Positions 1-7,867 are shown, counted from the stretch's first letter. The stretch is 21,640 nucleotides of DNA from JBKJUK01 sp046590705 (GCA_046590705.1 JBKJUK010000008.1:1-21640), one strand, 5' to 3'. A program made the numbers and translations. The notes: generated by a model not told the origin, from the letters alone.

Positions 1-126
1 GCGAAGAGGAATCTCCGTTCCGCGCCGCGAGGGTCGTACCGATGCACCGCTTTCAGCGGACCGGAGATTCCTCTTCGCAGCGAACGCTGCGACGCACCCG
101 CGATCGCGCTTGCTCATCGGAATGAC
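1..126 (+). repeat. 177-bp dispersed palindromic element, copy 1 (left end cut by window)
   Basis: This is a partial copy of an element found four times in the window. The central palindrome starts with GCGAAGAGGAATCTCCG at base 1 and closes with its exact reverse complement at 62-78. The right terminal repeat GCTCATCGGAATGAC is at 112-126. The left arm, with the matching GTCATTCCGATGAGC end, lies outside the window. The GC-rich loop (GCGCCGCGAGGGTCGTACC) is shared with the copies at 4296 and, reverse-complemented, at 8424. No ORF is conserved in it. It looks like a non-autonomous MITE- or REP-like element. Bases 127-286 hold nothing else recognisable. Confidence 0.8.
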
Positions 127-286
127 GTGCTGCACGAAAGCGGAGTAGATGACCTTTCTCGTGGCGGTCTGCCAGAGGTCACTCGTCGCAACGCGCCACC
201 CTTCCTAGGGAGAGGAAGAGCAGGAGTTGTCGTTTTCGGCGAGAATGTTTCACTGGCTCGCGCCGGATGAGAGGTGGTGCACCGTG

Positions 287-823
287 ATGAAACGAATCTA
301 CGATGTCCTCTACGGAGCGGTGGCGCTTCTCTTTGTTCTGGCCGCGCTCATCCTGATCATCTTCTCTGCTAGAGAAATGTGGATGGCTGCAGACCCGCGA
401 TACGTCATCGGAGTAGGGAAACGGGTCAAAGGCGTCCTCGAGAGCATCGGTCTGCTCACCATCGCCGTCGTGGCTCTGGAACTGAGCCAGACCGTAATCG
501 AAGAAGAGATCCGTCGCGTTGCACAGATTTCAGCTCCCACGCGCGTTCGACGGTTCCTATCGCGTTTTCTTGTTGTAGTCGTGGTGGCGCTGGCCATCGA
601 GGCCCTGGTCTCCGCCTTCGAGTTCGCGCATGAATCTCCAGAGAGTCTTTCACAATCAGCAATGATCGCGTTCGCCGCCGCGGCGCTTCTGGCTTCGTGG
701 GGCCTGTTCGTTCACCTCAACAGCCGAGCAGAGGAACTCGAACCGGAGGCCATGGCCGAGGTGAAGCGCGAAGACGAAACTCTGGAGGCCGAGGGGGATC
801 TCAGGGGCGGTACCCGTGGATGA
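287..823 (+). CDS. Small four-helix inner-membrane protein, function unknown
   Basis: This 178-residue protein has four predicted membrane helices at about residues 8-27, 52-70, 93-112 and 124-143. It ends in a charged, Glu-rich cytoplasmic tail of about 35 residues. I do not recognise the family with certainty. The layout of four helices with a short charged loop and an Arg-rich segment before helix 3 resembles PsiE-type proteins, but that is only a topological resemblance. The ATG at 287 is preferred because GAGGTGG lies 9 nt upstream. An in-frame TTG at 227 would add 20 residues without a better ribosome-binding site. It is a single gene, convergent with the lipoprotein gene that follows, and a double hairpin lies between them. 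Confidence 0.7.
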   Translation: MKRIYDVLYGAVALLFVLAALILIIFSAREMWMAADPRYVIGVGKRVKGVLESIGLLTIAVVALELSQTVIEEEIRRVAQISAPTRVRRFLSRFLVVVVVALAIEALVSAFEFAHESPESLSQSAMIAFAAAALLASWGLFVHLNSRAEELEPEAMAEVKREDETLEAEGDLRGGTRG

Positions 824-857
824 GCCGTCGGCAGTGCCCGTCGCTCCGCCGCCCTTG

Positions 858-898
858 CCCTCTCCCGAGAGAGGGAGAGGGTGGTTGCGCGAGCAACC
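858..898. terminator. Tandem hairpins between convergent genes, probable bidirectional terminator
   Basis: Two adjacent perfect hairpins are visible. The first pairs CCCTCTCCC (858-866) with GGGAGAGGG (873-881) around a six-base loop. The second pairs GGTTGC (883-888) with GCAACC (893-898) around the tetraloop GCGA, which fits the stable GNRA class. They lie between the 3' ends of two converging genes (stops at 823 and 953), the expected place for a shared terminator. There is no long T-tract on either side, so the termination role is inferred. Similar CCCTCTCC/GGAGAGGG repeats are common intergenic elements in many bacteria. Confidence 0.5.
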
Positions 899-952
899 GG
901 GTGGGGCGGGCGAACGAAGGCGCTGAGAGATGAACGTTCTACTCGAAAGGGA

Positions 953-1249
953 TCAGGGCTGATTGCCCGGTTTCGAGTGCTTCTGAATTGATTTGCCAGC
1001 GCTTTCCATCGCGGTGCCGGTTGCGTGCGCAGCGTCTCGTCCTGCAGCAGCGACGTCAGCGCCGGCTTCGCGAGTGGCCTGTGCGGCGTTTGCTGTGTCG
1101 GTGCTGTCGATGCCTGCGACGGTGGTCGAACTGCTGGTGGAGCTCTGCACGTCGCCGTTCGGGTCGACGGTGGTTTGTGATGCTGTTTCCTGCTTACATG
1201 CGGCTGTGGCAACAAGAAGTGACGCAAAGATCAGCGATTTCATTCTCAT
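953..1249 (-). CDS. Small secreted lipoprotein, function unknown
   Basis: This 98-residue protein begins with a short basic n-region and a hydrophobic stretch (SLIFASLLVAT). A lipobox ATAAC follows, with the lipidation Cys at residue 18, so it should be processed by signal peptidase II and anchored in a membrane. The rest is low-complexity, rich in Ser, Thr, Ala and Asp, with no recognisable domain; the Ala-rich part (about 55-85) may be helical. The ATG at 1249 is chosen because AAGGGG lies about 8 nt upstream. The longer reading frame starting at 1363 runs into the preceding gene and lacks such a site. It lies 95 bp downstream of the patatin gene on the same strand and may be co-transcribed with it. 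Confidence 0.75.
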   Translation of the reverse strand: MRMKSLIFASLLVATAACKQETASQTTVDPNGDVQSSTSSSTTVAGIDSTDTANAAQATREAGADVAAAGRDAAHATGTAMESAGKSIQKHSKPGNQP

Positions 1250-1344
1250 TAGTTGTTCCCCTTTGTACCGGAATGCAGCAATTTCCCGGCCAATGACCTC
1301 CGGCCTGATGCTGCTCGAGAGCATCAGATGTCGGGTCTCCACGA

Positions 1345-2547
1345 TCACTTCCGGCCCAACCACTTTCGCTTGCCGCTGTCTCGCAGCGCGTCGCGCACGC
1401 GCGCCTCATCCATCCATTCCGGGTGAGGTGTGACTGCCGCAGGCACTTCGCGAGAGCGGAGGTCGCCGGCATGCCGCGCAATCGCAGCATCCGCCAGATG
1501 GTATCCATGATTCTCCAGCACCGCGGACTCGGCTTCCGAGAAAGAATCGAGATCGGTTCTGATCTCGCTGATGAGTTCTGCGGCCAGTTCCTTGCTGTAG
1601 CCGCCCGGCTGTTTGTAACTGGATGGCGAGCTGCCAATTCCCCAGTACGCGCCGCGCATTACGCCGGAGATGAAACTGGAGATCAGCCAGCGCTTGCGGA
1701 GCGCAATCGCCTGGCGGTCGATGATGGCGGTGTACCGGAGCAGACGCTGCATCAGATTGCGATCACCCTCGGAATCGAAAGTGCCTCCACCATCGCTGAC
1801 GAAGACGACTCGATGGTCTTTCCAGACCGGCTCGAGTCCCATGTTGTCGTAATTACCACCGTCGGTGAGACGGAGGTTGCGAATGCAGTCGTCACGCACT
1901 TTTCCGGCCACTGCACGCCCGCCTTTGAACAAACCTGGATCGAGCGTTAACGGTAGTGGATTGAAAATCGGAGGGAAGCAGGATGAGGCTGCGACGGCTT
2001 TTGCCAGCGGCCAGTCTTTGGGAGCGGGTCGGATGTAGCCGATCTGATAATCACCCATGCGACTCCGCTCGAAGGTCCAGTTCACGCCGTAGGCCATCTC
2101 GGTTGCACAAAAGATGAAGTTGGGCGACTTGGGCAGTTCCGACAATTTCAATTTCGTCAGCGCTTCGTACCTTCGTGCAAGAAGCTCCACCGCAGTCTGG
2201 GTCGGAAGAATTCCTCGCAACACCGCCGCGGTTCTGATGTCGTTGCGGGCGAAGGCGCGCAGGGGCGCAGCGACTCTGCTCTCCCAGTCCGTGACGACTC
2301 CTTTGAGGGGCCACTCCAGAACGGTGGCCAGATGAGCTGCGGCGATGCTGCCCCCTGACACTGCGGAGAAGGTAGTGACCTTCTGCAGTAGACCGACCTC
2401 GTTGAGTCGCCGCAGTGCACCGAGGTGAAAGAGCGTGGCCCGAAAGCCTCCGCCGGAGAGGCATAGTCCGACTCCCGCGCGTCGACTGTCTGGCTGCGGT
2501 GCGTAGGTCGTGCGCGCGTGATCGGTGCTGGTGCGGTTTTCTGTCAT
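1345..2547 (-). CDS. Patatin-like phospholipase (RssA-type)
   Basis: The protein has about 400 residues with the signature blocks of patatin-like lipid acyl hydrolases (Pfam Patatin). These are the glycine-rich oxyanion segment LCLSGGGFRA near the N-terminus, the nucleophile elbow AVSGGS (Ser64 counted from the ATG) and the DGG motif of the catalytic Ser-Asp dyad (LTDGGNYDNMG, Asp229). The elbow has Ala in place of the first Gly of GxSxG. No signal peptide or membrane helix is visible, so it is probably cytoplasmic or peripheral. The family cleaves acyl chains from phospholipids or related esters; the substrate here is unknown. A GTG at 2583 would add 12 residues, and neither start has a convincing Shine-Dalgarno. 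It lies 170 bp downstream of the M64 peptidase on the same strand. Confidence 0.9.
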   Translation of the reverse strand: MTENRTSTDHARTTYAPQPDSRRAGVGLCLSGGGFRATLFHLGALRRLNEVGLLQKVTTFSAVSGGSIAAAHLATVLEWPLKGVVTDWESRVAAPLRAFARNDIRTAAVLRGILPTQTAVELLARRYEALTKLKLSELPKSPNFIFCATEMAYGVNWTFERSRMGDYQIGYIRPAPKDWPLAKAVAASSCFPPIFNPLPLTLDPGLFKGGRAVAGKVRDDCIRNLRLTDGGNYDNMGLEPVWKDHRVVFVSDGGGTFDSEGDRNLMQRLLRYTAIIDRQAIALRKRWLISSFISGVMRGAYWGIGSSPSSYKQPGGYSKELAAELISEIRTDLDSFSEAESAVLENHGYHLADAAIARHAGDLRSREVPAAVTPHPEWMDEARVRDALRDSGKRKWLGRK

Positions 2548-2717
2548 TGTCGATGGAGAGGGTCCCTGGCCAGTATCGCCCACTGTCGCGCTGGGTTACT
2601 GCGGCTAGTGGCCAAAGTTTTCAACGTTGGGCTTCGAAGTTCCGAAAGAAAGAGCGCCTGAACCTCCGAGCCCAGTCCTCCGAAGTTCCGCGCCGCGAGA
2701 GTTTACCTCTCCGTCGA

Positions 2718-4154
2718 CTACGGTCGTGAGTACTCGTCGATCACGCGTTCGAGTGCGCGACGGCAGACCTTGCAGAAGCCCACTTCGTTGCGCGAAAACA
2801 TGATGCAGTCGACTTCCGGACGGTAGAGGCCTTTAGCCTCATACGATGCGCCTTCGAAGGCGCCGACTTTTCCGCTGAACTGATTCGATGCGAAGAGTCT
2901 CGTCTCCTCAGCCTGCTGCTGCCTGAATAGTTTGTCGATCTCGGTTTCGGCGGCGCCGGAACTGCGCAGATCTGACCGCTGCTTCTGAATCGCTCGCGCT
3001 CGAGTCTCGTAGATTTCCTTGTTCCACGGCGTTGGCAGCGGCGTGCCTGGTTCGACGAGATCGCGCCACTTCAACCTGGCCGGATCGAGTAGAGCAGTCA
3101 CGTTTGGCTCCCATGGTTCCAGCTTGATTTCGGCTCCGGTGGTGTAGGCCACCTGGGAGGTGTAGTACTCATCGGCCAGCGCTGCGAAGTGATGTCCAAA
3201 TTCATGAACGAAGACATACTCGGAGAAGGCACTGTCGACCGAGGTCGTGGCCTGGGCGTTGTAGATTCCGCCTCCACCGTACTGCTTCTCATTCACGAGG
3301 ATCTCGATGAACTCGTAAGGCGCTGCGGAGGCGATGTCACGCATGCTTCGATTGTCGTAGGTCAAAACATATCGCTCAGAGTCGAAGACGTTGTACTGCG
3401 TGGAGATGGCCGTGCGTCGATTGTCTTTCGTGCGGGGCCGATGCACGCCGCTGGACTGCTCCGGCAGGTCAATGGCCCTCACGTTGAAGTCGCTCTTCCT
3501 GCTCTTGAACGGCTCGGTGGCGAAGAGCTTGTCTGTGAGCCGCTTTGCATCTCTATGGAACTTGTCCATCTCCTTCGCGGTGTAACCCTCTCCGAGGATC
3601 AGAAGGTCGACTTTCTTTGCGGGAGTACCGTTGTCGAGTAGCGACCAGACTTTCCCACGCGGGGCCAGGCGCGCTGGATTCACGAAACGTGAGGCAGGAT
3701 CGAGATGTGTTGACCAGATCTGCTCGAATCCGTTCTGATCATTTCGCTTGCTGAGAATGATCTGCACTTCCTTCTTCGGCCATGGAAAGCGTAAAGACTC
3801 ATGAAAGGTCTGGTGCATCTTCTTCGGCTCTTCGGTCGTCTCCCATTCGCCGTAGATCGAAGCGAAACCGCGTGAGTAGATGGTGCGATGTGTGGAGGGG
3901 TCGATGACCTGGAACAGATACTTGCCTAGATTGGTCTCGTCGATCAGACGAGTCTGACTTCCGGACCATGCACCATCACTGACGATCCGATCAAGGCTGA
4001 TGATTTCCCTGCCCAGTCCACCGGTGTGAAAGTAATCGAGCCGCATGGTCTCGCCAGTGAAGATGGCGTCGAATGTCTGCGCACTCTGCGCAGCGAGCGG
4101 GGATGAAGACAGCAGCGAAAAAGTGGCCACCAGGATGAGGCGGATTGCGTTCAT
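2718..4154 (-). CDS. Secreted zinc metallopeptidase, family M64 (IgA-peptidase type)
   Basis: This 478-residue protein has a clear signal peptide (residues 1-23, cleavage after LAAQ). It then has a beta-rich N-terminal region (about 25-150) and a catalytic region matching peptidase family M64. The zinc site is VHEFGHHFAALADEYY, with His317, Glu318 and His321 of HEXXH and the downstream DEY at 328-330 typical of the family. The C-terminus carries a Cys cluster (CIMFSRNEVGFCKVC) that also fits M64 proteins. The family is named after a clostridial IgA protease, but in a free-living bacterium it is better read as a general secreted or periplasmic endopeptidase. The ATG at 4154 is preceded by GGAG at about 10 nt. 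The open frame extends to 4871, but that part runs through a dispersed repeat and is not coding. Confidence 0.88.
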   Translation of the reverse strand: MNAIRLILVATFSLLSSSPLAAQSAQTFDAIFTGETMRLDYFHTGGLGREIISLDRIVSDGAWSGSQTRLIDETNLGKYLFQVIDPSTHRTIYSRGFASIYGEWETTEEPKKMHQTFHESLRFPWPKKEVQIILSKRNDQNGFEQIWSTHLDPASRFVNPARLAPRGKVWSLLDNGTPAKKVDLLILGEGYTAKEMDKFHRDAKRLTDKLFATEPFKSRKSDFNVRAIDLPEQSSGVHRPRTKDNRRTAISTQYNVFDSERYVLTYDNRSMRDIASAAPYEFIEILVNEKQYGGGGIYNAQATTSVDSAFSEYVFVHEFGHHFAALADEYYTSQVAYTTGAEIKLEPWEPNVTALLDPARLKWRDLVEPGTPLPTPWNKEIYETRARAIQKQRSDLRSSGAAETEIDKLFRQQQAEETRLFASNQFSGKVGAFEGASYEAKGLYRPEVDCIMFSRNEVGFCKVCRRALERVIDEYSRP

Positions 4155-4295
4155 GCGAAAGGTCTCCAGTCTGCTACGGAATGCGGGACATTCAAGTTGA
4201 TTGCATCCTACTTCAGCCACGCCGGTGCAGCACAGAGGGCAGGCCGGGGCCGGAGTCAAAGGCGAAGTAAAGTTGCTTCGGGTGCACCCCACGAC

Positions 4296-4472
4296 GTCAT
4301 TCCGATGAGCGAGCGATGACCTGGCGAGCTTGCGCGGTGTACATCGCGAAGAGGAATCTCCGTTTCGCGCCGCGAGGGTCGTGACGGTCCACCGCGTCTG
4401 TGCGGACCGGAGATTCCTCTTCGCATTGCGCGACGTGTGACGCCGGGAATCGCGCGTGCTCATCGGAATGAC
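4296..4472 (+). repeat. 177-bp dispersed palindromic element, copy 2 (complete)
   Basis: This is a complete copy. GTCATTCCGATGAGC at 4296-4310 is the exact reverse complement of GCTCATCGGAATGAC at 4458-4472. A central palindrome runs from GCGAAGAGGAATCTCCG (4346-4362) to CGGAGATTCCTCTTCGC (4408-4424). The length equals copy 3, and the orientation matches copy 1. It lies in the divergent region between the M64 peptidase and the VWFA-like gene, so it could influence both promoters. Several spurious reading frames in this area come from its palindromes. No transposase is nearby. Confidence 0.85.
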
Positions 4473-4482
4473 GTATCGAAGC

Positions 4483-4515
4483 GGGCCGGGTCGGGGTCGG
4501 GAAAGTGGGGCCGGG
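4483..4515 (+). other. G-rich tract, possible G-quadruplex upstream of the VWFA-like gene
   Basis: Six runs of three or four G are separated by loops of 2, 2, 2, 5 and 2 bases (runs at 4483, 4488, 4493, 4499, 4507 and 4513). This satisfies the usual G-quadruplex pattern with runs to spare. It ends about 21 nt before the chosen ATG of the VWFA-like gene, and so would lie in its promoter or 5' leader. Related GGCCGGGG tracts occur at several other intergenic places in this window, so it may be a repeat rather than a regulator. Confidence 0.4.
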
Positions 4516-4536
4516 ATAGAGGCAAGGCAAACCCGC

Positions 4537-5589
4537 ATGCGCGATTTACGCACTGCCCTTAGAATTATGAACATGCGCGGCATGGCGATTCTGCTGATCA
4601 TGATGGGTACGACGATTTCGTCGCGGGCCCAGGAGATTCGCGCCTCTGCCGAAATCACTGTGCATCGGTACATCGTGGACGCGCATGTGATCGACTCTCG
4701 CGGTCGCGCCGTTCCCAACCTCGGAGCCACCGATTTCAGGGCCCGTCTGGACGGGAGAGCCTGCGAGGTCGAAGCGGTCGAGTGGATTCCGGCGGGAGAG
4801 CAGGCAAGGGTCAACGAAGTATCCGCGCAGGCAGACCAGGACTTTGCACGGAGCCCCGGCCGCAGAACCATTGTTCTCTTTTTTCAAACGGACTTTCAGA
4901 GGATGCGGATCGCAGGGCAGATGCGAATGCGGCATTACGCCGCGGAGTTCATCAAGACCCTCGGACCTGAAGATCGCGTCGCGGTGGTCTCGCATGATTC
5001 GCGACTGAAACTTCGGCAGGACTTCACCAGCGATCAGGCGCTGCTCACGAAAGCGATCGCGGATTCACTGCTCATCGATGATCCGCCTCCGCCATCGATG
5101 AGCGAGAGCATTTCGCTGTTCACCGGAATCGCAATGAGCGAGGCCAACGATGCTTCCTCACCTGAGCAGGCTTTGCTTCTCATTGGTAAGGCGCTGCAGC
5201 CCATCGAAGGGCCGAAGAGCATGCTGCTGTTCGGCTGGGGACTCGGGCACTTCAGTCGAGCCGGCGTGCAGATGGACTGGCGCTACGCAGCGGCGAAGTA
5301 CGCACTGGACCGAAGTCGTACCTCGGTTTTTACGCTCGATATCAGTAACGCGGACTACCACTCTCTCGAGGCAGGTCTCTCGAAAACTTCACGGGATACG
5401 GGAGGCTTCTACATGAAGACCCATCTCTTTCCGCAGATGGCCATGGATCGGATCAGTGGTGCGATCTCCGGTCGATACGAGATCACACTGAAGTCGTTGC
5501 ATGGCGGAAGGGCCTCGCACGTTGATCTGAAGATGCCGAAGATCGATGGTGAGATTTTCTATCGCAGGTTACTGCCCGAAGCGCGGTGA
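4537..5589 (+). CDS. Secreted VWFA-like domain protein (acidobacterial type)
   Basis: This protein of about 350 residues has an N-terminal signal sequence (hydrophobic core about 17-28, then SSRAQ). After it comes the typical start of the 'VWFA-related acidobacterial' family: a beta strand (VDAHVIDSRGRAVPNLGATDF) followed by a short 'DGRACEVE' segment. A Rossmann-like VWA fold then runs from about residue 110 (TIVLFFQTD) to 300. The canonical MIDAS motif DxSxS is not visible at the first strand, where the sequence is QTDFQRM, so metal-dependent adhesion is doubtful. Its role is unknown; family members are secreted and greatly expanded in Acidobacteria. The ATG at 4537 has a weak GAGGCAAGG upstream, and ATGs at 4567 and 4573 are alternatives. 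Confidence 0.78.
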   Translation: MRDLRTALRIMNMRGMAILLIMMGTTISSRAQEIRASAEITVHRYIVDAHVIDSRGRAVPNLGATDFRARLDGRACEVEAVEWIPAGEQARVNEVSAQADQDFARSPGRRTIVLFFQTDFQRMRIAGQMRMRHYAAEFIKTLGPEDRVAVVSHDSRLKLRQDFTSDQALLTKAIADSLLIDDPPPPSMSESISLFTGIAMSEANDASSPEQALLLIGKALQPIEGPKSMLLFGWGLGHFSRAGVQMDWRYAAAKYALDRSRTSVFTLDISNADYHSLEAGLSKTSRDTGGFYMKTHLFPQMAMDRISGAISGRYEITLKSLHGGRASHVDLKMPKIDGEIFYRRLLPEAR

Positions 5590-5603
5590 GGGAGAGTGGC
5601 GGC

Positions 5604-5787
5604 TGTCATCCCGAGCATGCGTGGGCGTGTGGGAGGGGCGAGGGAACTCACGAGTTGCGAACGATGTGGCTTGAAAGAATGCTTCTGCGCGTAGGGCATG
5701 GCTGATATACAGGCGATAACTCAACCCGTTCGTCGAGTGGTGAGTTCCCTCGCCCCTCCCACCCACCCGCGCATGCTCGGGATGACA
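5604..5787. repeat. Long imperfect inverted repeat (48-bp arms) between convergent genes
   Basis: The arm at 5604-5651 starts TGTCATCCCGAGCATGCG and ends GGGAACTCAC. It is a near-perfect reverse complement of 5740-5787, which starts GTGAGTTCCCTCGCCCC and ends CTCGGGATGACA. The roughly 88-bp loop has no gene. The TGTCATCCCGAGC end recalls the GTCATTCC ends of the 177-bp element, but the inner sequence differs, so this is a second family. It lies between the 3' ends of the VWFA-like gene (5589) and cstA (5818), where the stem could also act as a two-way terminator. Confidence 0.75.
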
Positions 5788-5817
5788 AATGTTGCGCGGG
5801 TTCGATCTGACCGCGCG

Positions 5818-7497
5818 TCAGGCTGGCTTCATCGAGCCACCGCCTTTCTCGCTGCGCAGCAAAAGCAGCGCGCGCGTGGCCAGATAAATCGCCAGTACCA
5901 GCAGCGCCACCGCCGCGATTCCGTTTACGGTCTCCACTCCTGACGATACCCGCGCCGTCAGATTCGACCAGGCCAGTCTGACCAGAGCCCAGGTGGTGAT
6001 GATCAATACGAACAGCATCGGCAGCAATGTGAAGGCGATGCGTTGACGGGATTGGTGCAGCCATACGGTGATGGTGAGCAGGGTCAGTCCGGCCAGCAAT
6101 TGATTGGATGCGCCGAACAGCGACCAGAACTTGATCCAGCTTCCTTCGGGTGCGAAGAGTACGAAGTAAACCGGAAGGGCGATGGTGATAAACGTTCCTG
6201 CGACTGCACCGGCCCGCGTCCGCCAGCCGAACAGCTCCTGCACGATATAGCGACCAAGACGCGTGCAGACGTCGAGTGTGTCGAACACGAATGTGGAGAA
6301 AGCCATTGCTCCGAACGTGATTGCGAAGTTACGGTGTTTCTCGCCAATGATGAGAGTGAGAAAGTCGCCGATGCCATTGCCGTAGATGGTGCCCGGCTTG
6401 AGTCCCTTCAACGCGCCCTCGGAAACGATCATGACCGTCACCAGCGCGATGAGCGCTACGAAACCTTCGGCCAGCATCGCTCCATAGCCGACGGCACGAA
6501 TGTCCGATTCCTTGTTGATCTGCTTCGAAGTTGTGCCCGAGCAAACCAGTCCGTGGAATCCGGAACAGGCACCACAGGCAATGGTGACAAATAGAAAAGG
6601 GAAGAGCGTGCCGGTCATCCCTCCGACATCCCACGATTTGAATGCGGCCTGCTTGATCTCGTAGCCGCCGAAGAAGATTCCCACGACACCGAGCGCCAGT
6701 GCGATGTAGAGCACGAACCCGCCGAGGTATCCACGAGGTTGAAGCAAGGCCCAGACTGGAACGATCGAGGCCACGCAGCAGTAAGCCAGAATGAGCAGGC
6801 CCCAGGTCCGGGCATCGAGAATGAGCAGTGTGGAGATTTTCGTGCCGAACCAGACTGCTCCGAAGGTAGCCGGAACGAAGATGATGGTCAGCAGCCAGAG
6901 AGGTGGATTGAGGAAGCGCTGCACCATCCCCATGAGTAGCGAGATCGCTAGATACATGAGGCTGGCCGCGGCAACTGCACCGCCGGGATTGAAGGTGATG
7001 GCAGCTCCCGCGAATTCGTCGACGCGACTCACGAAGCTTCCTGCGGTGATATCGGCGAAGGCCACGATCACATACACCAGAGCGATCCAGATGAAGGCCA
7101 TCATGGCCATTCCTGCCCGCGTGCCGAGATGCTCCCGCGTGATGTCTGCAATGGATCGCGCACCGTGTCGGACCGATGCCGCAAGCGCTGTGAAGTCGTG
7201 TACTGCGCCGATGAGTACGACGCCCAGGGCGATCCAGACCAGACAGGGCAGCCAGCCGAAAGTCTGCGACGCGAGGATTGGTCCGGCGATCGGACCTGCT
7301 GCCGCGATGGCCGAAAAGTGCTGTGCGAACAGATAGAAAGGTTTGGCCGGCACGAAGTCGATGCCATCGTTCACTTCGTTGGCTGGCGTGGTTCTGGAGT
7401 CGTCGATGGCGAACTGTCGGGCGATCCATCGTCCGTAGAAGTGGTAGCCGAGCGTGAGCAGAACGATGAACGAAATGGCGATGACCGGCAGGTTCAT
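5818..7497 (-). CDS. cstA: CstA family carbon-starvation / pyruvate or peptide transporter
   Basis: This 559-residue polytopic membrane protein matches the CstA family. The N-terminal blocks GYHFYGRWIARQF, FVPAKPFYLFAQHFSAIAAAGPIAGPILA and GAVHDFTALAASVRHGARSI are diagnostic, as is the middle block CGACSGFHGLVCSGTTSKQI. Known members import pyruvate or peptides when carbon is scarce (E. coli CstA and BtsT, about 700 residues); this shorter form resembles the short CstA subtype. The start at 7497 is fixed because an in-frame TAA lies at 7503-7501, two codons upstream. The only good Shine-Dalgarno (AAGGAG, 7525-7520) is 22 nt away and serves a five-codon leader ORF instead. No small YbdD/YjiX partner gene follows it. 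It is monocistronic here. Confidence 0.92.
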   Translation of the reverse strand: MNLPVIAISFIVLLTLGYHFYGRWIARQFAIDDSRTTPANEVNDGIDFVPAKPFYLFAQHFSAIAAAGPIAGPILASQTFGWLPCLVWIALGVVLIGAVHDFTALAASVRHGARSIADITREHLGTRAGMAMMAFIWIALVYVIVAFADITAGSFVSRVDEFAGAAITFNPGGAVAAASLMYLAISLLMGMVQRFLNPPLWLLTIIFVPATFGAVWFGTKISTLLILDARTWGLLILAYCCVASIVPVWALLQPRGYLGGFVLYIALALGVVGIFFGGYEIKQAAFKSWDVGGMTGTLFPFLFVTIACGACSGFHGLVCSGTTSKQINKESDIRAVGYGAMLAEGFVALIALVTVMIVSEGALKGLKPGTIYGNGIGDFLTLIIGEKHRNFAITFGAMAFSTFVFDTLDVCTRLGRYIVQELFGWRTRAGAVAGTFITIALPVYFVLFAPEGSWIKFWSLFGASNQLLAGLTLLTITVWLHQSRQRIAFTLLPMLFVLIITTWALVRLAWSNLTARVSSGVETVNGIAAVALLVLAIYLATRALLLLRSEKGGGSMKPA

Positions 7498-7525
7498 GGC
7501 TTAGCCCGCATTTCTTGAACTCCTT
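7494..7525 (-). promoter_or_regulatory. Shine-Dalgarno plus five-codon leader ORF overlapping the cstA start
   Basis: On the minus strand AAGGAG (7525-7520) is followed 8 nt later by ATG CGG GCT AAG CCA TGA (7511-7494), encoding MRAKP. The TGA overlaps the cstA ATG in an ATGA arrangement. The strong site is correctly spaced for the leader but too far (22 nt) from cstA, so cstA is probably translated by coupling to the leader. A regulatory function, such as control by a translational repressor, is inference. Upstream, from about 7526 to 7860, no gene was recognised. Confidence 0.5.
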
Positions 7526-7867
7526 CTGCTGTAGAGCCGGATCGCGGCCGGTCTTGCTTCGTTGCACATCGGTTCATCCAAGCCACTCTCCGCCGCCTCG
7601 CAACGCAGTGTGGGAAATGCGATTGAAGAGAGTCTGGCTGGAGAGGGTTCTCGATTCAAGTCAAAAGTTCGCGCTCGGCCTGATCGGCTACGGGTCGGGC
7701 CTGGCCCCTGACCATCTGCTGATGCCAGACCGGAAGGGTGATTCCGATGGGAAGAATCATTTCGGAATGATTCGGGCGATTGGTTCACCCATAGCTTTTC
7801 CCTTCGCCTTTTCCCTCATACCTTTTGCGGCCATGGAGGCCTAGTCTTTAATCCTCATTAATTAACG

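Noticed and set aside
712..1227. 171-codon minus-strand frame over the convergent region
   Set aside because: It overlaps the lipoprotein in another frame and crosses the terminator hairpins; the composition is typical of a GC-rich shadow.
4155..4871. Long upstream extension of the M64 peptidase frame (to 717 codons)
   Set aside because: It runs through the 177-bp element and the G-rich tract. The signal peptide and Shine-Dalgarno at 4154 mark the true start.
6329..7567. 412-codon frame on the minus strand inside cstA
   Set aside because: It is an alternative frame of cstA with Arg/His/Ser-rich shadow composition and no domain.
7515..7844. 109-codon plus-strand frame between cstA and the histone-like gene
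   Set aside because: No ribosome-binding site, no recognisable domain, and a composition unlike the neighbouring genes; it covers the cstA leader region.
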